64,000 bases of DNA, taken from Bagarius yarrelli (taxonomy: Eukaryota > Chordata > Actinopteri > Siluriformes > Sisoridae). The position numbers and the translations under genes are program-made. Position 1 is the first letter of the stretch. Each line of letters begins with the position of its first letter. Location: positions 67,001 through 131,000 of the forward strand of contig VCAZ01000121.1 of NCBI GenBank assembly GCA_005784505.1. Reading direction: 5' to 3'. The notes under the pieces were generated by a model that was not told the DNA's origin, searched no databases, and saw only the letters and a list, made by a program, of their open reading frames with translations. Below, piece by piece: positions 47,726 through 57,362 of this stretch.

Positions 47726-50700
47726 TACTTTGAATCCGATTAAATAAAAAGGAAAAAACTTAAATCCAAAAAAATACCACTAACAATCCACTACATAAAA
47801 TGTGTGAGATTTTATAGTAACTTATAATAAAGTTAAAGTGTCCATAGTTATAAAGACTTACTCAAATAGTCGTTATTATGAAACCTATTGCAAAATGGTT
47901 TGTCAGGTTGGAATTCCAGTACGCTGATATCATAACTTGTTTTGCTCAAATAGAAGACATTGCATTATATAACTTTTCGTTTCCCTCACTCCTTGGACCT
48001 TGGAGCTTTTTCTTTTTCTTTCTCTCCGTCTTCAGCCATTATTTTCCAAACTAAGCTTATGTACTTTAGTTGGCTGCAGCCTATCGTGAACACGCAATCT
48101 CCTTATATATAAGATGATGTAAAATACTTAATAAAACTACACGGACTCTCACAATTAACATATAAAAGTAACAGAGGTACGGCATCAAATTTAGCGATGT
48201 TAAAGGTAATTTCTGGTATAAAAAATTTGAGTAAGAGTAAATGTAAGGCCAACATGTTTTTACCACCTTTGCTACTGCTATTACAAACAATAATATATAT
48301 TTTAATTATTATTATTATTAATATTCTTTATTATTATTATTAGTCATAATAAAAAATTGTCACAACATGGTAGTCAAATTTGCCTTCTACTGTGGTTGGG
48401 GGTTCAATTACCACCTTGGCCCTGATTATGCCAGACTGAATGGCATATTTGTATTGTTTGTAATGAATAGTTGTGTGTGTGTGTGTGATTGTGGCCTGCA
48501 GTGGTTGGCATCATGTCTTGGTTGTCCCCGTTTTGTGCCCTATAATATAGTCTTAGGTCTTTCCTGACCACCGCAGAAGATGAATAAGTTAATAATAGTG
48601 CACCATTTCTTTATTTTTCAACCAATTGATCAATAATTTGCTCTTGTCTAAACTTTTTCCCAAACAAGGGAGTGGACTCTAATGAGAAGGCTTATTTGAG
48701 TTAACTAAAGCAATGTTGGTTTCTCAGTATCCATTAATTACGTTGTGAATCGGAGCAACCAACATCACAATCTGAACATCCTAAAATTGTTTTTGGGGGA
48801 TACAGAGATTTGAAATTGACTAATAAGACTTTTATGGGCCATTTTAAGACATTGTATCACCTCCCATTAAAAGACAGCAAAGTTTTGGATCCTTAAAGGA
48901 AACATTTTATGCATTTGTGCAATATTACTGAATTAACCTTAGTAATGCTGCTGTTCATTTATGTAACATGCAACTCAGCACTTTTAAATGGTCATGGGTC
49001 TACGCTAAAGGTATACAGATTTACACTCATGCCCTACCCTATAAAAAATTAGCTGTTGGAGCCTTTTCTTTTGCTTGCCATAATGCTGAATCAGTGTACA
49101 CCTTACGTTATTTATGCCACATGAACTGTGCCTAGTCTGTCTGTGGAAATATTAAAATAAAAAGCCCATTCAAATGTATTTAAATGCACCTACCACCAAC
49201 CTAAAAACCTAGGCGAAGGCTAAAACGTTTAGTCTTAAATGGTATTAAGATTTCTGTGGGGAAGAGGTGGAAAGACTGGAATGATCCAGAAAAATAAGTA
49301 AAATTAAGTAAATCATTCTAAAAAAAAATAATTTGTCTGAACAAAAGGGCTGTGCGTCGGCAATGTATCATATTGTGGGACTCACAATATGATACATATC
49401 ACGGTATATTGCAATACAGTAAATTTTACAGTGCATTGTAATATGTTAAAACGCTGAAAATACAATGAATAAAAATCCGGAGACACCCTTCATTTTTTCG
49501 CCGTGCTTTCGTGTGAGAAAATGGCCGTATAAGTCAATGACAGCTACAGTCATTTTAATTAATTACAAGTTTAGAACGTATTTTAAATATATGTATTGAT
49601 TCTAGAGGTTGAAATATGGCTACACTATCATTGGGGGAATTGGTTACTTAATGGTTAAGGTGTTGGACTACTAATTGGAAAATCTGGGTTTGATTCCCAG
49701 CACCACCGAGTTGCCACTGTTGGGCTCCTGAACAGGGCCCTTAATTACTCAGTTGTATAAAAGAGGTAAATGTTAGTCGCTCTGGATAAGGAAGTCTGCC
49801 AAATGCTGTAAATGTAAATGTATCGTGAAAAGAAATTATGTTAGCTATATCGATATATTTTAGTTAGCTATATCGATATATTTACCTAGCCCTACCCAAC
49901 AACCAACACACTGACATCACACTCCGTGAAGCTTGCAGATGACCCTATTGCCAATTTTCTTCACTGCTGAGGGTCCAGCAAAACCTGGTCTGCCTCGTTT
50001 TTCTCAGCTGCTTGTTCTGATCATATATGTCTTCAGAAATTTTCTTCAGAAATGGACATTACCTCAGTTATAACAGTTCTCATCCTCATCTGCTTTGAAA
50101 TGGTTTTGGATTTACTGGATTAAGTTCAGTAAAGCTCAGTGACAGATCCAATTAAACATTCATCATTATTTAAAATATGTATTTTTTTATTTTCCAAGGA
50201 GTAAGACTGGCTGATAGTTCAAGAAAGTACTTTCAATAAATTATGACTCACTTATGGGCTAATTTCTTCCAAAAACAACAGGGAAAATCTGGTGTCCTAT
50301 AAGTCTGGAGAGTTCTGAGTGAACATCAAAGTAAATATAAGCTTGGTAGACAATTGCAGATGAAATTAGACAAATAGTCACATAGGATGTTTACATTCAG
50401 AAGGTAAATGTCTCTGTCGGTGATTACATGCAAAACATGTGGATTCTTTCCCTCCTTTCACTTCCTCACCATCTCGCTCTTTCTAAATCACCCGGTCACA
50501 TGGCACAAGCTTGCCCTCTGAAACTCTAGCCTGGCACATTCTACCTCATGTGCGGTTAGCTTCTCCTTCCAAAACATCTCACCATGTCATGCAGACTCTT
50601 AGCTCAGAAGCTGGTAATAACCTTTATGTCATTTTACTTCCACATGACTTTACTCACTCTTACCATGTTCTTCTCTTTGTAGTCTCTTCTATAAATCTTG

Positions 50701-52912
50701 TATAAACTCTGCGCCAAGAACCACAAAGTTCAGGGTCTATGGAAATAAAATAAATGTGAAGACCATTTTATTTAGAGAATATTTAATTTTTATTTTCCCA
50801 TTACATTCAACACATTTAATTATTTTTGCTGGTCAGGTCAGCACGTAAACGAGTCATGGCCCGGACGCCACCTGTGGGGAGGTATTTATAAAAGAAGTAT
50901 CCTACAGTTTGTTTCTTCTTTCTTTAAAAATTAAATTGCAATAAACAAATTAAAACAAATGTAATAATGTAAAAAAGACCCATTTTTTAATGGTGACATT
51001 TATAATTTAAAAAGGATTTCCTGGCTATGTGGCACATGTGCCTAGCTTCAAAAGCTTGGGTGTAGTTTTTATTTCTTCCATTCATCCATCAATTCATCTA
51101 TCCATTTATCCATTTACCTATTCATTCATCTATCCATCAACTGTCTATACCTGCTCATTCATAATCAGGGTCACAGGGATCTTCTGGAGTCTATCTAATA
51201 TGTCATTGGGCGAAAAGCAGGGATCACCCTGGACAGGTCACCAGTCCATCGCAGAGTGTTAGTATTCCAGATTATCCATAATATGTCTAGTGATGTTGAG
51301 TTTAGACAATCATTACACACGATGTCTTCATGGACCTCAGGTTCTTTGTGCACATAAGCACCATCCATGCTGGAACATTGTTTAGTGTAGGGAAATCTTG
51401 ATGCTACAGCATATAGAGTCCTCATTCTCATTCTCATTCTTATCTAACCCTTTATGTCAACAACAGGTAACCTCAACAATACTCAAATCAGTCTGGCAAC
51501 AACAACAATTTTATTGTTTATTGTTTATTTATTGTGTCTCACCCCAGACACAATCTGTTCACACTGTTCCCCTCGGGCAGACGCTACAGATCCCTATGCA
51601 CCAGAACATCTAGGCATAAAAACACATGCCACTCTCAAATGCCATATCCATTATGAACAGCTAAAACAATCATTACTTTTGTATGTATGTAAGTATGTAG
51701 GTATGTATGTATGTAAGTATGTATGTATGTGTGTAATGTTTGTGTATGTTTGTATGTATGTATGTATGTATGTAAGTATGTAAGTATATGTGTATGTATG
51801 TATTTATGCATATATATATATATATATATGTAGTTATGTATGTATGTAAGTATGTAAGTGTGTATGTATGTGTGTATGTATGTGTGTATGTATGTATGTA
51901 TGTATGTATGTATGTGTATGTATGTATGTATGTATGTATGTATGTATGTATGTGTAGTATGTATGTATGGTAATGTAAGTGTATGTATGTATGTAATGTA
52001 TGTAAGTGTGTATGTATATGTATGTAAGTATGTATGTATGTGTGTATGTATGTAGTATGTATGTATGTATGTAGTATGTAGTATGTATGTAAGTATGTAT
52101 GTAAGTGTGTATGTATGTATGTATGTATGTATGTATGTATGTATGTGTGTATGTATGTATGTATGTATGTATGTATGTATGTAGTGTGTATGTATGTATG
52201 TATGTATGTATGTATGTATGTATGTATGTATGTTGCATGTAACAAGTATTCCAAGAACCACAACAAATTCCATGTGTGTCTACACATACTTGGCGAATAA
52301 AATCGAATTCTGATTCTGATTCTGATAATTTAGATCAATCAACCAGTGTGAATATGTACAAACAGAATATTTGACAAAAATCTTGGGGACCCTGACATAT
52401 AGAGGGGGAAGTGGTGGCTCATGGTTAAGGTATTGGACTTCCAACCCGAAGATTGTGGGTTTGATTCCCAGCTCACCACTGTTGGGTTCCTGAGCAAGGC
52501 TCTTAACCCCTAATTGCTCAGTTGTATAAAAGAGATGAATGTAAGTCGCTCTGGATAAGGGCATCTGCCAAATGCCGTAAATATAAATGTAATGGCGTTA
52601 TAGAGCCTTACCTAATATTTTTAGAAGAATCTTCTTATTCTGTTATTTTTTAATATTGTTTTCCTTCAAAATTTAATCATTTGTGTACAGTACTGTGTAT
52701 TCATCATATATGTGTTTACAGTATAAATACTTTAATCTGTACTTATGTTTGGAATATCAATAACATGTTTCTAATACGTGTGTATGTTTACGTGTTAGTG
52801 TGAGGTGTTTAGTCTTAGTTTCTCTGCAGTTGCTGCTGTTTCTCCACTTGCGAACATGCCTTTAATCTGACATCAGTAGCCCGAGTGAGATTGCCAGTGT
52901 GTGTGTGTGTGG

Positions 52913-52943
<31 letters not shown>

Positions 52944-53034
52944 AGCTGGATGGGGCATTGCAGCACAGCTGAGTAGACAGGTCACACCAAGTGACTGTTG
53001 AACAAAAAAACAAGTTTGGACATGTATGATTGCT

Positions 53035-53072
<38 letters not shown>

Positions 53073-54086
53073 TTTTCTCTTTCTTTCTCTCAATTTCAAT
53101 GGATAGATAGATACTTAAATAGATAGACAGACAGACAGACAGACTGACAGACAGACAGACAGAGGCAGTCAAGGAATGACCTACAGATATGTTATAAACA
53201 TCCGATCTCTCATTTTAAAATAACAGTTCGAATAACAGAATAGTCATGTGATAATTTTGGACCAAGAGTAAACGCTTCTAACAGTTTGGATGAAAGGATA
53301 ACAACAGTCCATAATTTAACTGTCTTTTCTGCCTTATCCTTTTTTGTCTTTATCTATTCTTTTGCTTCTCTCTCTATCTCTTTCCCTGCAGATACATACC
53401 AGTCTCTGTTCACTTTTTCCCAAAGTCACCTGATCTCTCTTTTTGAGAGCACCTACACCTCTCTGACATCCAAAGTTGCCCCCCATGTCATGTCCCTCTT
53501 CTCAAGTCTTTCCAACTTCATCCAGAACACCTCCAACATTTCTGTGGATGCTGCTGTTTACCGCTTCTATGACCACCTTTTCCTGCTCGTCCACAACCAC
53601 ATTATAAGGCCAGGCATTGCCGAGGACAGTGACCTTTCTGAATGCCTACGTGCCACGCGCCAGGATGTGAATCCGTTCGGGCAACATGCTCAAACCACGG
53701 TCGAGGAGCTTGCAAGTGCTATGCAGGCAGCCAGGGCATTAACAAGAGCTTTTTCTATGGGTGAGAACTTGATGAATGCCACAGAAGTGGCACCTCTGAC
53801 CAGCGAGTGTGCCCGAGCACTTTTAAGGATGCAATACTGCCCACACTGCCAAGGCTTAACTCTCATACGACCTTGTCCTGAATTCTGCCTCAATGTCATG
53901 CGTGGGTGCTTGGCAAACGTAGCAGACCTGGATTTGCCATGGCGGCATTATGTGGCTATCCTGGAAGATCTCACACATACCATAGTTGGGGAACACAGCC
54001 TGGAACTTGCCCTGCTTGGGGTCAGAGGGCATGTCCATGAGGCTATACAGCACGCTCAGCTACATGAAGCTAGGATCAGAGCTACT
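27390..54086 (+). CDS. gpc5: Glypican-5-like heparan sulfate proteoglycan, 5' part (3 exons)
   Basis: Exons 27390-27561, 39382-39543 and 53392-54086 join in frame (intron phases 1, 1, 0) to give 343 codons, roughly the N-terminal 60% of a 550-580 aa glypican. Glypicans are GPI-anchored cell-surface proteoglycans that modulate Wnt, Hedgehog, BMP and FGF signalling. The fold cysteines are visible: HTCSEV in exon 1, VCK and SCCTRKMEE in exon 2, and SECLRATRQDV and YCPHCQGL with PCPEFC in exon 3. The stretch ALLRMQYCPHCQGL and CLNVMRGCLA favours GPC5 over GPC3 as I recall those sequences. The remaining exons (C-terminal lobe, glycosaminoglycan attachment sites, GPI signal) are not in this window; intron 3 is longer than 9.9 kb. 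Fish have several gpc5 paralogues, and I cannot say which this is. Confidence 0.85.
27716..27800 (-). repeat. SINE family A head fragment (glypican intron 1)
   Basis: TCCAGCAGTGGCAGC, CAAACACCTTAACCACTAAG, CTACCACCTCC. Confidence 0.5.
27966..28085 (-). repeat. SINE-like family B fragment
   Basis: ATTCATTCATTTATTTATC, CCCTAATTCGGGGTCATGGG, GAAGTCTATCCCAGCCGTCT. Confidence 0.6.
28116..28257 (+). repeat. SINE family A, head damaged
   Basis: CAATTCCCAGAATTATCACG, TGAAAGAGGTGCTTAACCCC, GTAAGTCGCTCTGGATAAGG, TGCCAAATGCTGGAAATG. Confidence 0.7.
28570..28672 (+). repeat. SINE family A, 3' half
   Basis: TGGACCCCTGAGAAAGGCCC, GTAAGTCGCTCTGGATAGGG, CTGCCAAATGCTG. Confidence 0.7.
28673..30040. other. 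Glypican intron 1, nothing recognised
   Basis: AT-rich intronic sequence without identifiable repeats or exons. Confidence 0.45.
30045..30150 (-). repeat. V-SINE-like fragment, different subfamily
   Basis: TTACATCATTTAGCAGATTA, TCCAGAGCGACGTACAAAAG and TGCTTTGAGTCTCATCA. It matches the copy at 32337-32445 better than family A. Confidence 0.6.
30746..30857 (-). repeat. SINE family A fragment
   Basis: AGTCATTTGAAAGACGCCCC, ACTAGGGGTTAAGGGCCGTG, CAGGGGCTCAGCAGTGGC. Confidence 0.65.
30858..32336. other. Glypican intron 1, mostly unrecognised
   Basis: AT-rich, with a short (TATC)/(TA) tract at about 31586-31622. No exon or known repeat is evident. Confidence 0.45.
32337..32445 (-). repeat. V-SINE-like fragment, second copy of the subfamily
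   Basis: TTTTAGCAAACGCTCTTATC, GGGACGTACAAAAGTGCTTT, GAGTCTCATCATTG. It pairs with 30045-30150. Confidence 0.6.
32570..33300 (-). mobile_element. LINE reverse-transcriptase relic with associated teleost repeat
   Basis: Minus-strand translation at 32876-33000 gives NLGVIMDKQLSFSSHVANLS followed by NIRRIQPSL, the RT post-catalytic block of a fish LINE unlike the one at 23.7 kb. The sequence at 32640-32870 (CTGGAAGCCAGTGCAAAAG, GCTGCATTCTGAATTATCTG) is the familiar 3' continuation. It is fragmentary and dead. Confidence 0.7.
33301..33860. other. Glypican intron 1; short telomere-like run at about 33636-33655
   Basis: Contains AACCCTAACCCTAACCCC, under three units of the vertebrate telomeric repeat, probably chance or an ancient repair scar. 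Otherwise unrecognised. Confidence 0.4.
33861..35120 (-). mobile_element. DDE transposon relic, 3' half, minus orientation
   Basis: The left end is a terminal motif CAACCCAAATTCCGGAAAAG/TTGGGAC, followed by the non-coding strand of a Tc1/mariner-like transposase. The complement of GTGAAAGATCTGGACTGCAG encodes a degraded PACSPDLSPI block, and GGTCTTCCCTGAA-like and CTGCCCATACCATA stretches follow the same order as a common teleost element. A family C SINE interrupts it at 34097-34372, and the transposase 5' end is missing after about 35080. Confidence 0.7.
34097..34372 (-). repeat. SINE family C inserted into the transposon relic
   Basis: Contains TTTCTTCGCATATCCCATCT, GGTCCAGCTATGATACAGCA and TTAAGGGTCTTGCTCAAGGA. 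Its minus-strand tRNA-like head reads GGTGGCTCAAATGGTTAAGG. It splits the transposon sequence AAGCAGCCTGA/GGCATTGACTTTCTGG, so it is the younger insertion. Confidence 0.75.
35121..36004. other. Sequence between two transposon halves, unrecognised
   Basis: About 880 bases with no recognised repeat or exon. It lies inside the head-to-head transposon arrangement. Confidence 0.45.
36005..37046 (+). mobile_element. DDE transposon relic, plus orientation, same family as 33.9-35.1 kb
   Basis: A leader (CAGGTCTCAAAAAATTGACA, GGGGCAACAAAAGGCTAAAA) precedes a start ATGGGCAGAGGCTTTCCAAT at 36241. The degraded transposase follows, including the DNA for PACSLDLSPIKNIW at about 36665-36710, and ends in TGTCCCAACTTTTTGGGAAT and TTGGGTT, the complement of the motif at 33861. 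Several frameshifts make it inactive. Confidence 0.7.
37322..37630 (-). repeat. SINE-like family B, minus orientation
   Basis: ATTCATTTATTTATTTATTT, ATCCTGGACAGGTTGCCAGT, ACATGTTTTTGGACTGTGG, GAGGCAACAGTGCTAATCAC. Confidence 0.75.
37631..38789. other. Glypican intron 1, nothing recognised
   Basis: AT-rich intronic sequence with a short (TTAA)n tract near 38618. Confidence 0.45.
38790..38954 (-). repeat. SINE family A, minus orientation
   Basis: TTTACATTTACAACATTTGG, AGACGCCCTTATCCAGAGCG, CTTGCTCACGGGCCCAGCAG. The tRNA-like head is truncated at TGCACTACCACTTG. Confidence 0.8.
39382..39543 (+). CDS. gpc5: Glypican exon 2
   Basis: Acceptor after a poly-T run (TTTTACCAG), 162 nt, phase 1 at both ends. 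It encodes DVNLLVCKHAGPSCCTRKME and onward to LKFLLVSHAAAFQ. The CCTRKMEE motif and helix are highly conserved in glypicans and include two of the invariant cysteines. Donor is CAGG|GTATGA. Confidence 0.9.
39544..40126. other. Start of glypican intron 2, nothing recognised
   Basis: AT-rich. Open frames at 39550-39968 have no splice or homology support. Confidence 0.45.
40127..40262 (-). repeat. SINE family C, minus orientation
   Basis: AGTAAGTTGGGGGTCAGAGC, GTCAGCTATGATACAGCGCC, TTAAGGGTCTTGCTCAAGGA, ATTTCAGCCACCACTGCCCC. Confidence 0.7.
40263..41021. other. Glypican intron 2, nothing recognised
   Basis: No exon or clear repeat. A faint tRNA-head-like stretch near 40570-40660 is too decayed to assign. 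Confidence 0.4.
41022..41580 (+). repeat. SINE-like family B split by another repeat
   Basis: The head and first half (41022-41182: TGGCTTAGTGGTTAGCACTG, GGGTTCTCCGGTTTCCTCC, GGTGATTCTAAATT) and the second half (41426-41580: GCTCATAGGAGTGAGTG, GGTGACCTGTCCAGGGTGTA) belong to one copy interrupted by a later insertion. Confidence 0.8.
41183..41425 (+). repeat. Teleost repeat nested inside the family B copy
   Basis: Contains AATGAGGATGGGTTCCCTGT, TTTTTCCTTGCCACCGTCGC, GTAAAGCTGCTTTGTGACAA, AAAGCGCTATACAAATAAAA and a TGAATTGAATTGAATT end. An AAATT motif on both sides is a possible target-site duplication. Confidence 0.8.
41744..41924 (+). repeat. SINE family A, decayed
   Basis: AATGGTAGCCCAGTAATTGA, GGTGTTGGACC, GGTTTCGATTTCCAGCACC, CTACCAAATGCTGTAAATG. 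Confidence 0.75.
41925..42688. other. Glypican intron 2, nothing recognised
   Basis: AT-rich intron sequence. Confidence 0.45.
42689..42930 (+). repeat. SINE-like family B, 3' truncated
   Basis: GGGCAGCACAGTGGCTTAGT, CGTGGGTTTACTCCGGGTTC, AAACATGTATGTTAGGCTAA, ending after CCTGTAATGGACTGATGACC. Confidence 0.8.
43444..43504. repeat. Perfect 28-bp inverted repeat with 5-nt loop
   Basis: Left arm 43444-43471 begins AGAAAGCACAGCTGTTTTTG. Right arm 43477-43504 is its exact reverse complement, ending CAGCTGTGCTTTCT. The loop is AACAA. It lies in glypican intron 2 with no recognised element around it. Confidence 0.95.
43606..44125 (-). repeat. Teleost dispersed repeat (family D), minus orientation
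   Basis: TCAAGTCACCTTTATTTATT, TTTCAAAGCAGCTTTATAGA, CTCAATTTGATTGATATCTA and GACGGTGAGCTCGG reverse the blocks at 3484-3835. It continues through GTAGGCCAGGTTAAAGAGAT and GTGTGTCTGCCTCCCGAACA. Confidence 0.65.
44126..45031. other. Glypican intron 2, nothing recognised
   Basis: No exon or assigned repeat. Confidence 0.45.
45032..45345 (+). repeat. SINE-like family B
   Basis: GGCTTAGTAGTTAGCAAGGT, GTTTGCATGTTCTCCCTGTG, AACATGTATGTTAGCTTGAT, GGCCTTGTGATGGATTAACG. Confidence 0.8.
45565..45825 (+). repeat. SINE-like family B, internally deleted
   Basis: GCAGCGCCGTGGCTTAGCAG, GTTTGATTCCCGTGC, TGCATGTTCTCCCCGTGCTT, AACATGTATGTTATGTTGAT, then directly to a GATGAATGAATGAATAAATG tail. Confidence 0.8.
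45826..48394. other. Glypican intron 2; (AT)n/(AG)n tracts at 47626-47722, otherwise unrecognised
   Basis: A compound dinucleotide array (AT then AG, about 95 bases) sits at 47626-47722, with shorter AT and TTA runs at 47417-47450 and 48300-48345. The rest is AT-rich without assigned features. Confidence 0.5.
48395..48595 (+). repeat. Degenerate SINE-like family B copy
   Basis: GGTTGGGGGTTCAATTACC, GTGTGTGTGATTGTGGCCTG, then GCAGAAGATGAATAAG. Heavily decayed. Confidence 0.4.
49363..49397. repeat. Perfect 15-bp inverted repeat with 5-nt loop
   Basis: Arms ATGTATCATATTGTG and CACAATATGATACAT separated by GGACT. Confidence 0.9.
49636..49822 (+). repeat. SINE family A
   Basis: TTACTTAATGGTTAAGGTGT, GGGTTTGATTCCCAGCACC, GTCGCTCTGGATAAGGAAGT, AATGCTGTAAATGTAAATGT. 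Confidence 0.85.
49838..49882. repeat. Short tandem duplication
   Basis: Two copies of a roughly 23-base unit GTTAGCTATATCGATATATT. Confidence 0.7.
49883..51079. other. Glypican intron 2, nothing recognised
   Basis: No exon or assigned repeat. Confidence 0.45.
51080..51260 (-). repeat. SINE-like family B fragment, minus orientation
   Basis: ATTCATCTATCCATTTATCC, AATCAGGGTCACAGGGATCT, CACCCTGGACAGGTCACCAG, then truncated. Confidence 0.65.
51681..52232. repeat. 550-bp (GTAT)n tetranucleotide satellite
   Basis: Long imperfect array of GTAT/TATG units with GTAA and GTGT variants and one (AT)n island at 51811-51829. The long reverse-strand frames of HTYIHTYI repeats are artefacts of the array. 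Confidence 0.95.
52409..52592 (+). repeat. SINE family A, near full length
   Basis: AAGTGGTGGCTCATGGTTAA, GGGTTTGATTCCCAGC, GTAAGTCGCTCTGGATAAGG, GCCAAATGCCGTAAATA. It is among the best-preserved copies and very similar to 1-190. Confidence 0.85.
52899..53164. repeat. Cluster of microsatellites upstream of glypican exon 3
   Basis: (GT)n at 52899-52938, (TC)n then (AC)n at about 53034-53071, and (GATA)/(GACA)n at 53101-53161, all within 500 bases of the exon 3 acceptor. Confidence 0.9.
53392..54086 (+). CDS. gpc5: Glypican exon 3
   Basis: Acceptor TTTCCCTGCAG, 695 nt, entering in phase 1 and leaving in phase 0 at the donor ACT|GTAAGT. It encodes the bulk of the N-terminal globular domain. 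Visible features are N-glycosylation sites NTSNIS and NAT; the SECLRATRQDVNPFG block; ECARALLRMQYCPHCQGL; PCPEFCLNVMRGCLANV; and WRHYVAILEDL. Every expected core cysteine of this region appears present, and the frame is uninterrupted for 231 codons, which suggests a functional gene. Confidence 0.92.
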
Positions 54087-54655
54087 GTAAGTAAAACAGC
54101 ATTTTAATACAAGTTTTTTTTTAAGATGTGTGTTTTAAAATAATGTTAAGATGTTCTTAAATCAGTGTTGGGAGAAAACTACAATCAACATCAAACTGTA
54201 CTGTATGTAACTATAGTCATATCTAAAAGCCCGCATGCAGGATTGCCCCAGGATTTAAAAAGGTAATAATAAAAGATATGAAATAAGCTATTCAGCAGAG
54301 ACTACAGTTGCCTGTTTTTATTTAAAATATATTTGATATGTAATATATTTTGGGTTCTGTCCAATTTCACATGACAGTAAGAATCAAAGCAGCAGTGAAG
54401 TCTCAGAAACATGCCAAAATGTGGAAAAGTTATATATTTTTTAGAAGGAGGCATTAATCATTTATGATTAAATATTCTTTTTCGTCCGCTTTATTTTTTT
54501 GAAAGATCATTCGAATGACATTATATGACTGGACGATATGGAATGTTTGGAGGAGTTGGGAGGAAACCAGTCATTTTAAGGACAAACAGATTTTAGTGTC
54601 CATAGTAATTTTCCAACATGCTAATTATGCTGGTCTCTCTTTGGTCTTCTCTTTT

Positions 54656-54730
<75 letters not shown>

Positions 54731-54771
54731 ATTTTGTCTCATAAGATTGGTGTTTCTCTTTCTCTCCCTCT

Positions 54772-54811
<40 letters not shown>

Positions 54812-55496
54812 AACTAGGTCTCATAATTTTGAAAAACAATGTATTAGTAAGATTTGTCTGTTCTTTGTGGAATGGGTTCAGGCAACTGCAAATACAAAAA
54901 AAACCCAATTCATTTGGAAAATTAAATCCAGAACTTTAAAGCCACAAAGGACAACTTAATCATGACATGTTCTTTCTAAAGTTACTAAAGCCTCTTGTGC
55001 ACATTTACATGCATGGTAGAAATAAGGGCAGAGATTCTGTCTTACAATGCAGCTAATTGACTTGAGAATTTTTCTGGGTTGCCTAAACACATAAACAGCC
55101 CTATAATAGGTTCGTTCTGTCTATAGGTCCAATTATTCTTTGAAAAATCTTCTAATAAATGAAACTTTTTATGTCAGTGTTCAGTTTAGTTTCCACATCA
55201 TGTATGTGTTATGAAGAGGTTAAGGTGCTGAAAGGTTTAAGACTTGTTTTATGTCTGGTTTGGGAGATTGGACCACTGCCACATACTCAATAGTCTGAGA
55301 GAAAGGAAAAACATGAGAGAGAAAGAAAAAAAAAACACGGAATTGACTTAAAAAAACAACTTTCAGGGAATTGGCCTTAGTGAGTAGTAACGTTCCTAAT
55401 CTGAATAAAGTTAAAGAAGGCAATAATTTCTGGCTAAATTTCCTTGGGTTTGAATGTCTTCTCTGTCTATCGTGAATTACCATTAAATTTCCATTT
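54087..55496. other. Start of glypican intron 3; (TA)n(GA)n and (TC)n tracts at 54659-54805
   Basis: TATA and GAGA dinucleotide runs at 54659-54720 and a CT run at 54777-54806 could pair as imperfect GA/CT inverted repeats. No exon recognised. Confidence 0.6.
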
Positions 55497-55873
55497 ATCC
55501 ATCCATCCATCCATCCATTTTCTATATTCGCTTATTTCCTAATTCGGGGTCACGGGGATCTGCTGAAGTCTATCCCAGCCGTCTGTGAAAGGGCAAAAGG
55601 CAGGAGGGGGACACCCTGGACAAGTCGCCAGTCCATCACAGGGCCACACAAACTCACACCAATGTGGGCAATTTAGAATCACCAATAAACCTAACATACA
55701 TGTTTTTGGACTGTGAGATGAAACCGGAGAACCTGGAGTAAACCCACACAAGCACAAGGAGAACATGTAAACTCCACACAGAAAGACCCTGGCTTCTTGC
55801 TGTGAGGCAACCCGACCCTGGCTTCTTGCTGTGAGGCAACCATGCTAACTATTAAGCCACTGTGCTGTGCCAC
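55497..55873 (-). repeat. SINE-like family B, minus orientation, with internal duplication
   Basis: CATCCATCCATCCATTTTC, GGGGACACCCTGGACAAGTC, ACATACATGTTTTTGGACTG. The block GACCCTGGCTTCTTGCTGTG is present twice in tandem (about 55786 and 55815). Confidence 0.8.
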
Positions 55874-56216
55874 CATCAAATTTAATTGTTAAAAAACATA
55901 GAGAGAGAGAGAGAGTTCGTCATGATGCTTCTCGCTTCCTTTTGTCCCTAGTTTATGTCTCATGGACTAATGTCTTTTAAAAACGGTACTCTTTAACAAA
56001 CAAGGCAGCTAGAATTCTATTTCTAAAGATCATAAAGAGCAAACTGGCCAAGTAGCTTGTGTGCATGTGTGTGTGATATTAGAGGAAATAAAATGTTGCA
56101 ATTTTCTTTGATTCATTTTTTCTCAAAAGGATTATGGGTGGCATTCTCTGCCCCACGGTGTCCATCTATAAGATAGCACTACTCCCTACTAAATATACTG
56201 TATATGTTTGTGTATC

Positions 56217-56373
56217 GGTGGTGGCTCACTAGTTAAGGTGTTGGACTGTTAAATAAAAGATTGTGTATTTGATTCATAGTACCATCAATTTAGCACTGCT
56301 AGGCCCCTAAGCAAGGCCCTTAACCCTCAATTGTATAAATGTCATTTTGGATAAGGGTGCCTGCCAAATGCCC
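56217..56373 (+). repeat. SINE family A, decayed
   Basis: GGTGGTGGCTCACTAGTTAA, CTAAGCAAGGCCCTTAACCC, TGGATAAGGGTGCCTGCCAA. Confidence 0.75.
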
Positions 56374-57362
56374 AAAAAGGTTTAGCTCTGCAGGTGGTGT
56401 GTGCAAGATGATACCAGTTTCTTCATATACATTTCACAGGCTGGATGAATATATGGTGATATGGTTTTCACACTTTTTTTGCATACCTGTGAAGTTTGCA
56501 TGTTTGATACACGTCTACAGCACAGTATAATGTAATGAGTCATATAGGAGGCCATGTGTTTGACATTTACACCACATTTTCTGTGAAATGTAACTGAGTC
56601 AAAGGGGGTTCTTTTTTCCCATTTTACACCCGTCATAATCCCCATCTTAATACATTTACATCTGTCATGTATTATCATTAGTATTCAGATTTCCATGCCA
56701 CAGCTGGAGGTGTTGATTGAGCACATCTGTTATAGATCATGTGCAATGTGAGAACAAAATTTGAAGTGCATTATGTTTTGCAAAATGGCACTGTGTAGAA
56801 CGGGTATAGCTTTTTTTTTTACTTTTCATACACAATAAACATCCTCCAAACCTCCAAATCGTCATTGAACTTTCCCCCAAATCCTTAATTAGATTTTTGT
56901 TCTCTTATTATTTCATTTTACCCTTTGTGTTTGTTTTTCTTTACTAAAATTGTGCATTGTTGTTATCCAGTTCGAATAGGTTTTTCTTTTATCAATATTA
57001 ATTACATTTATTATTGTTTCTTCCTTTAATCTTTTGCTGTTCTTTTTAATGGTTGTGTTTTTAGGACTCAAATGACATGTTTCCATTCAAAAGCCTAAAC
57101 CATTTTACCCAAACCAGCAAAGTTTGGCTTCAGTAAATTGTTATTAAGAGCTCAACCAAATATTCCCACTGCCATCCTATAGCTACATTCGTGTGGCCTT
57201 TTTCCATGTTTTAGCCTCTCACAGTAATTTAATCAAAAGCAGGTTATGCAGTCAGATTTCTTTTCTTAAAAATTCCATACAAATGGAAATCAGATGAAAG
57301 GGTCACTAGTTCTACCTCTCAGAAACTGAGCATTACAGTTCGCTATCAGTATTTGAATAGGG
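56374..57362. other. Glypican intron 3, nothing recognised
   Basis: No exon or assigned repeat. Confidence 0.45.

Noticed and set aside
51635..52287. Long open frames of over 200 codons reading HTYIHTYI repeats on the minus strand
   Set aside because: Pure translation of a GTAT tetranucleotide array; all frames are open because the array lacks stop codons in that direction.
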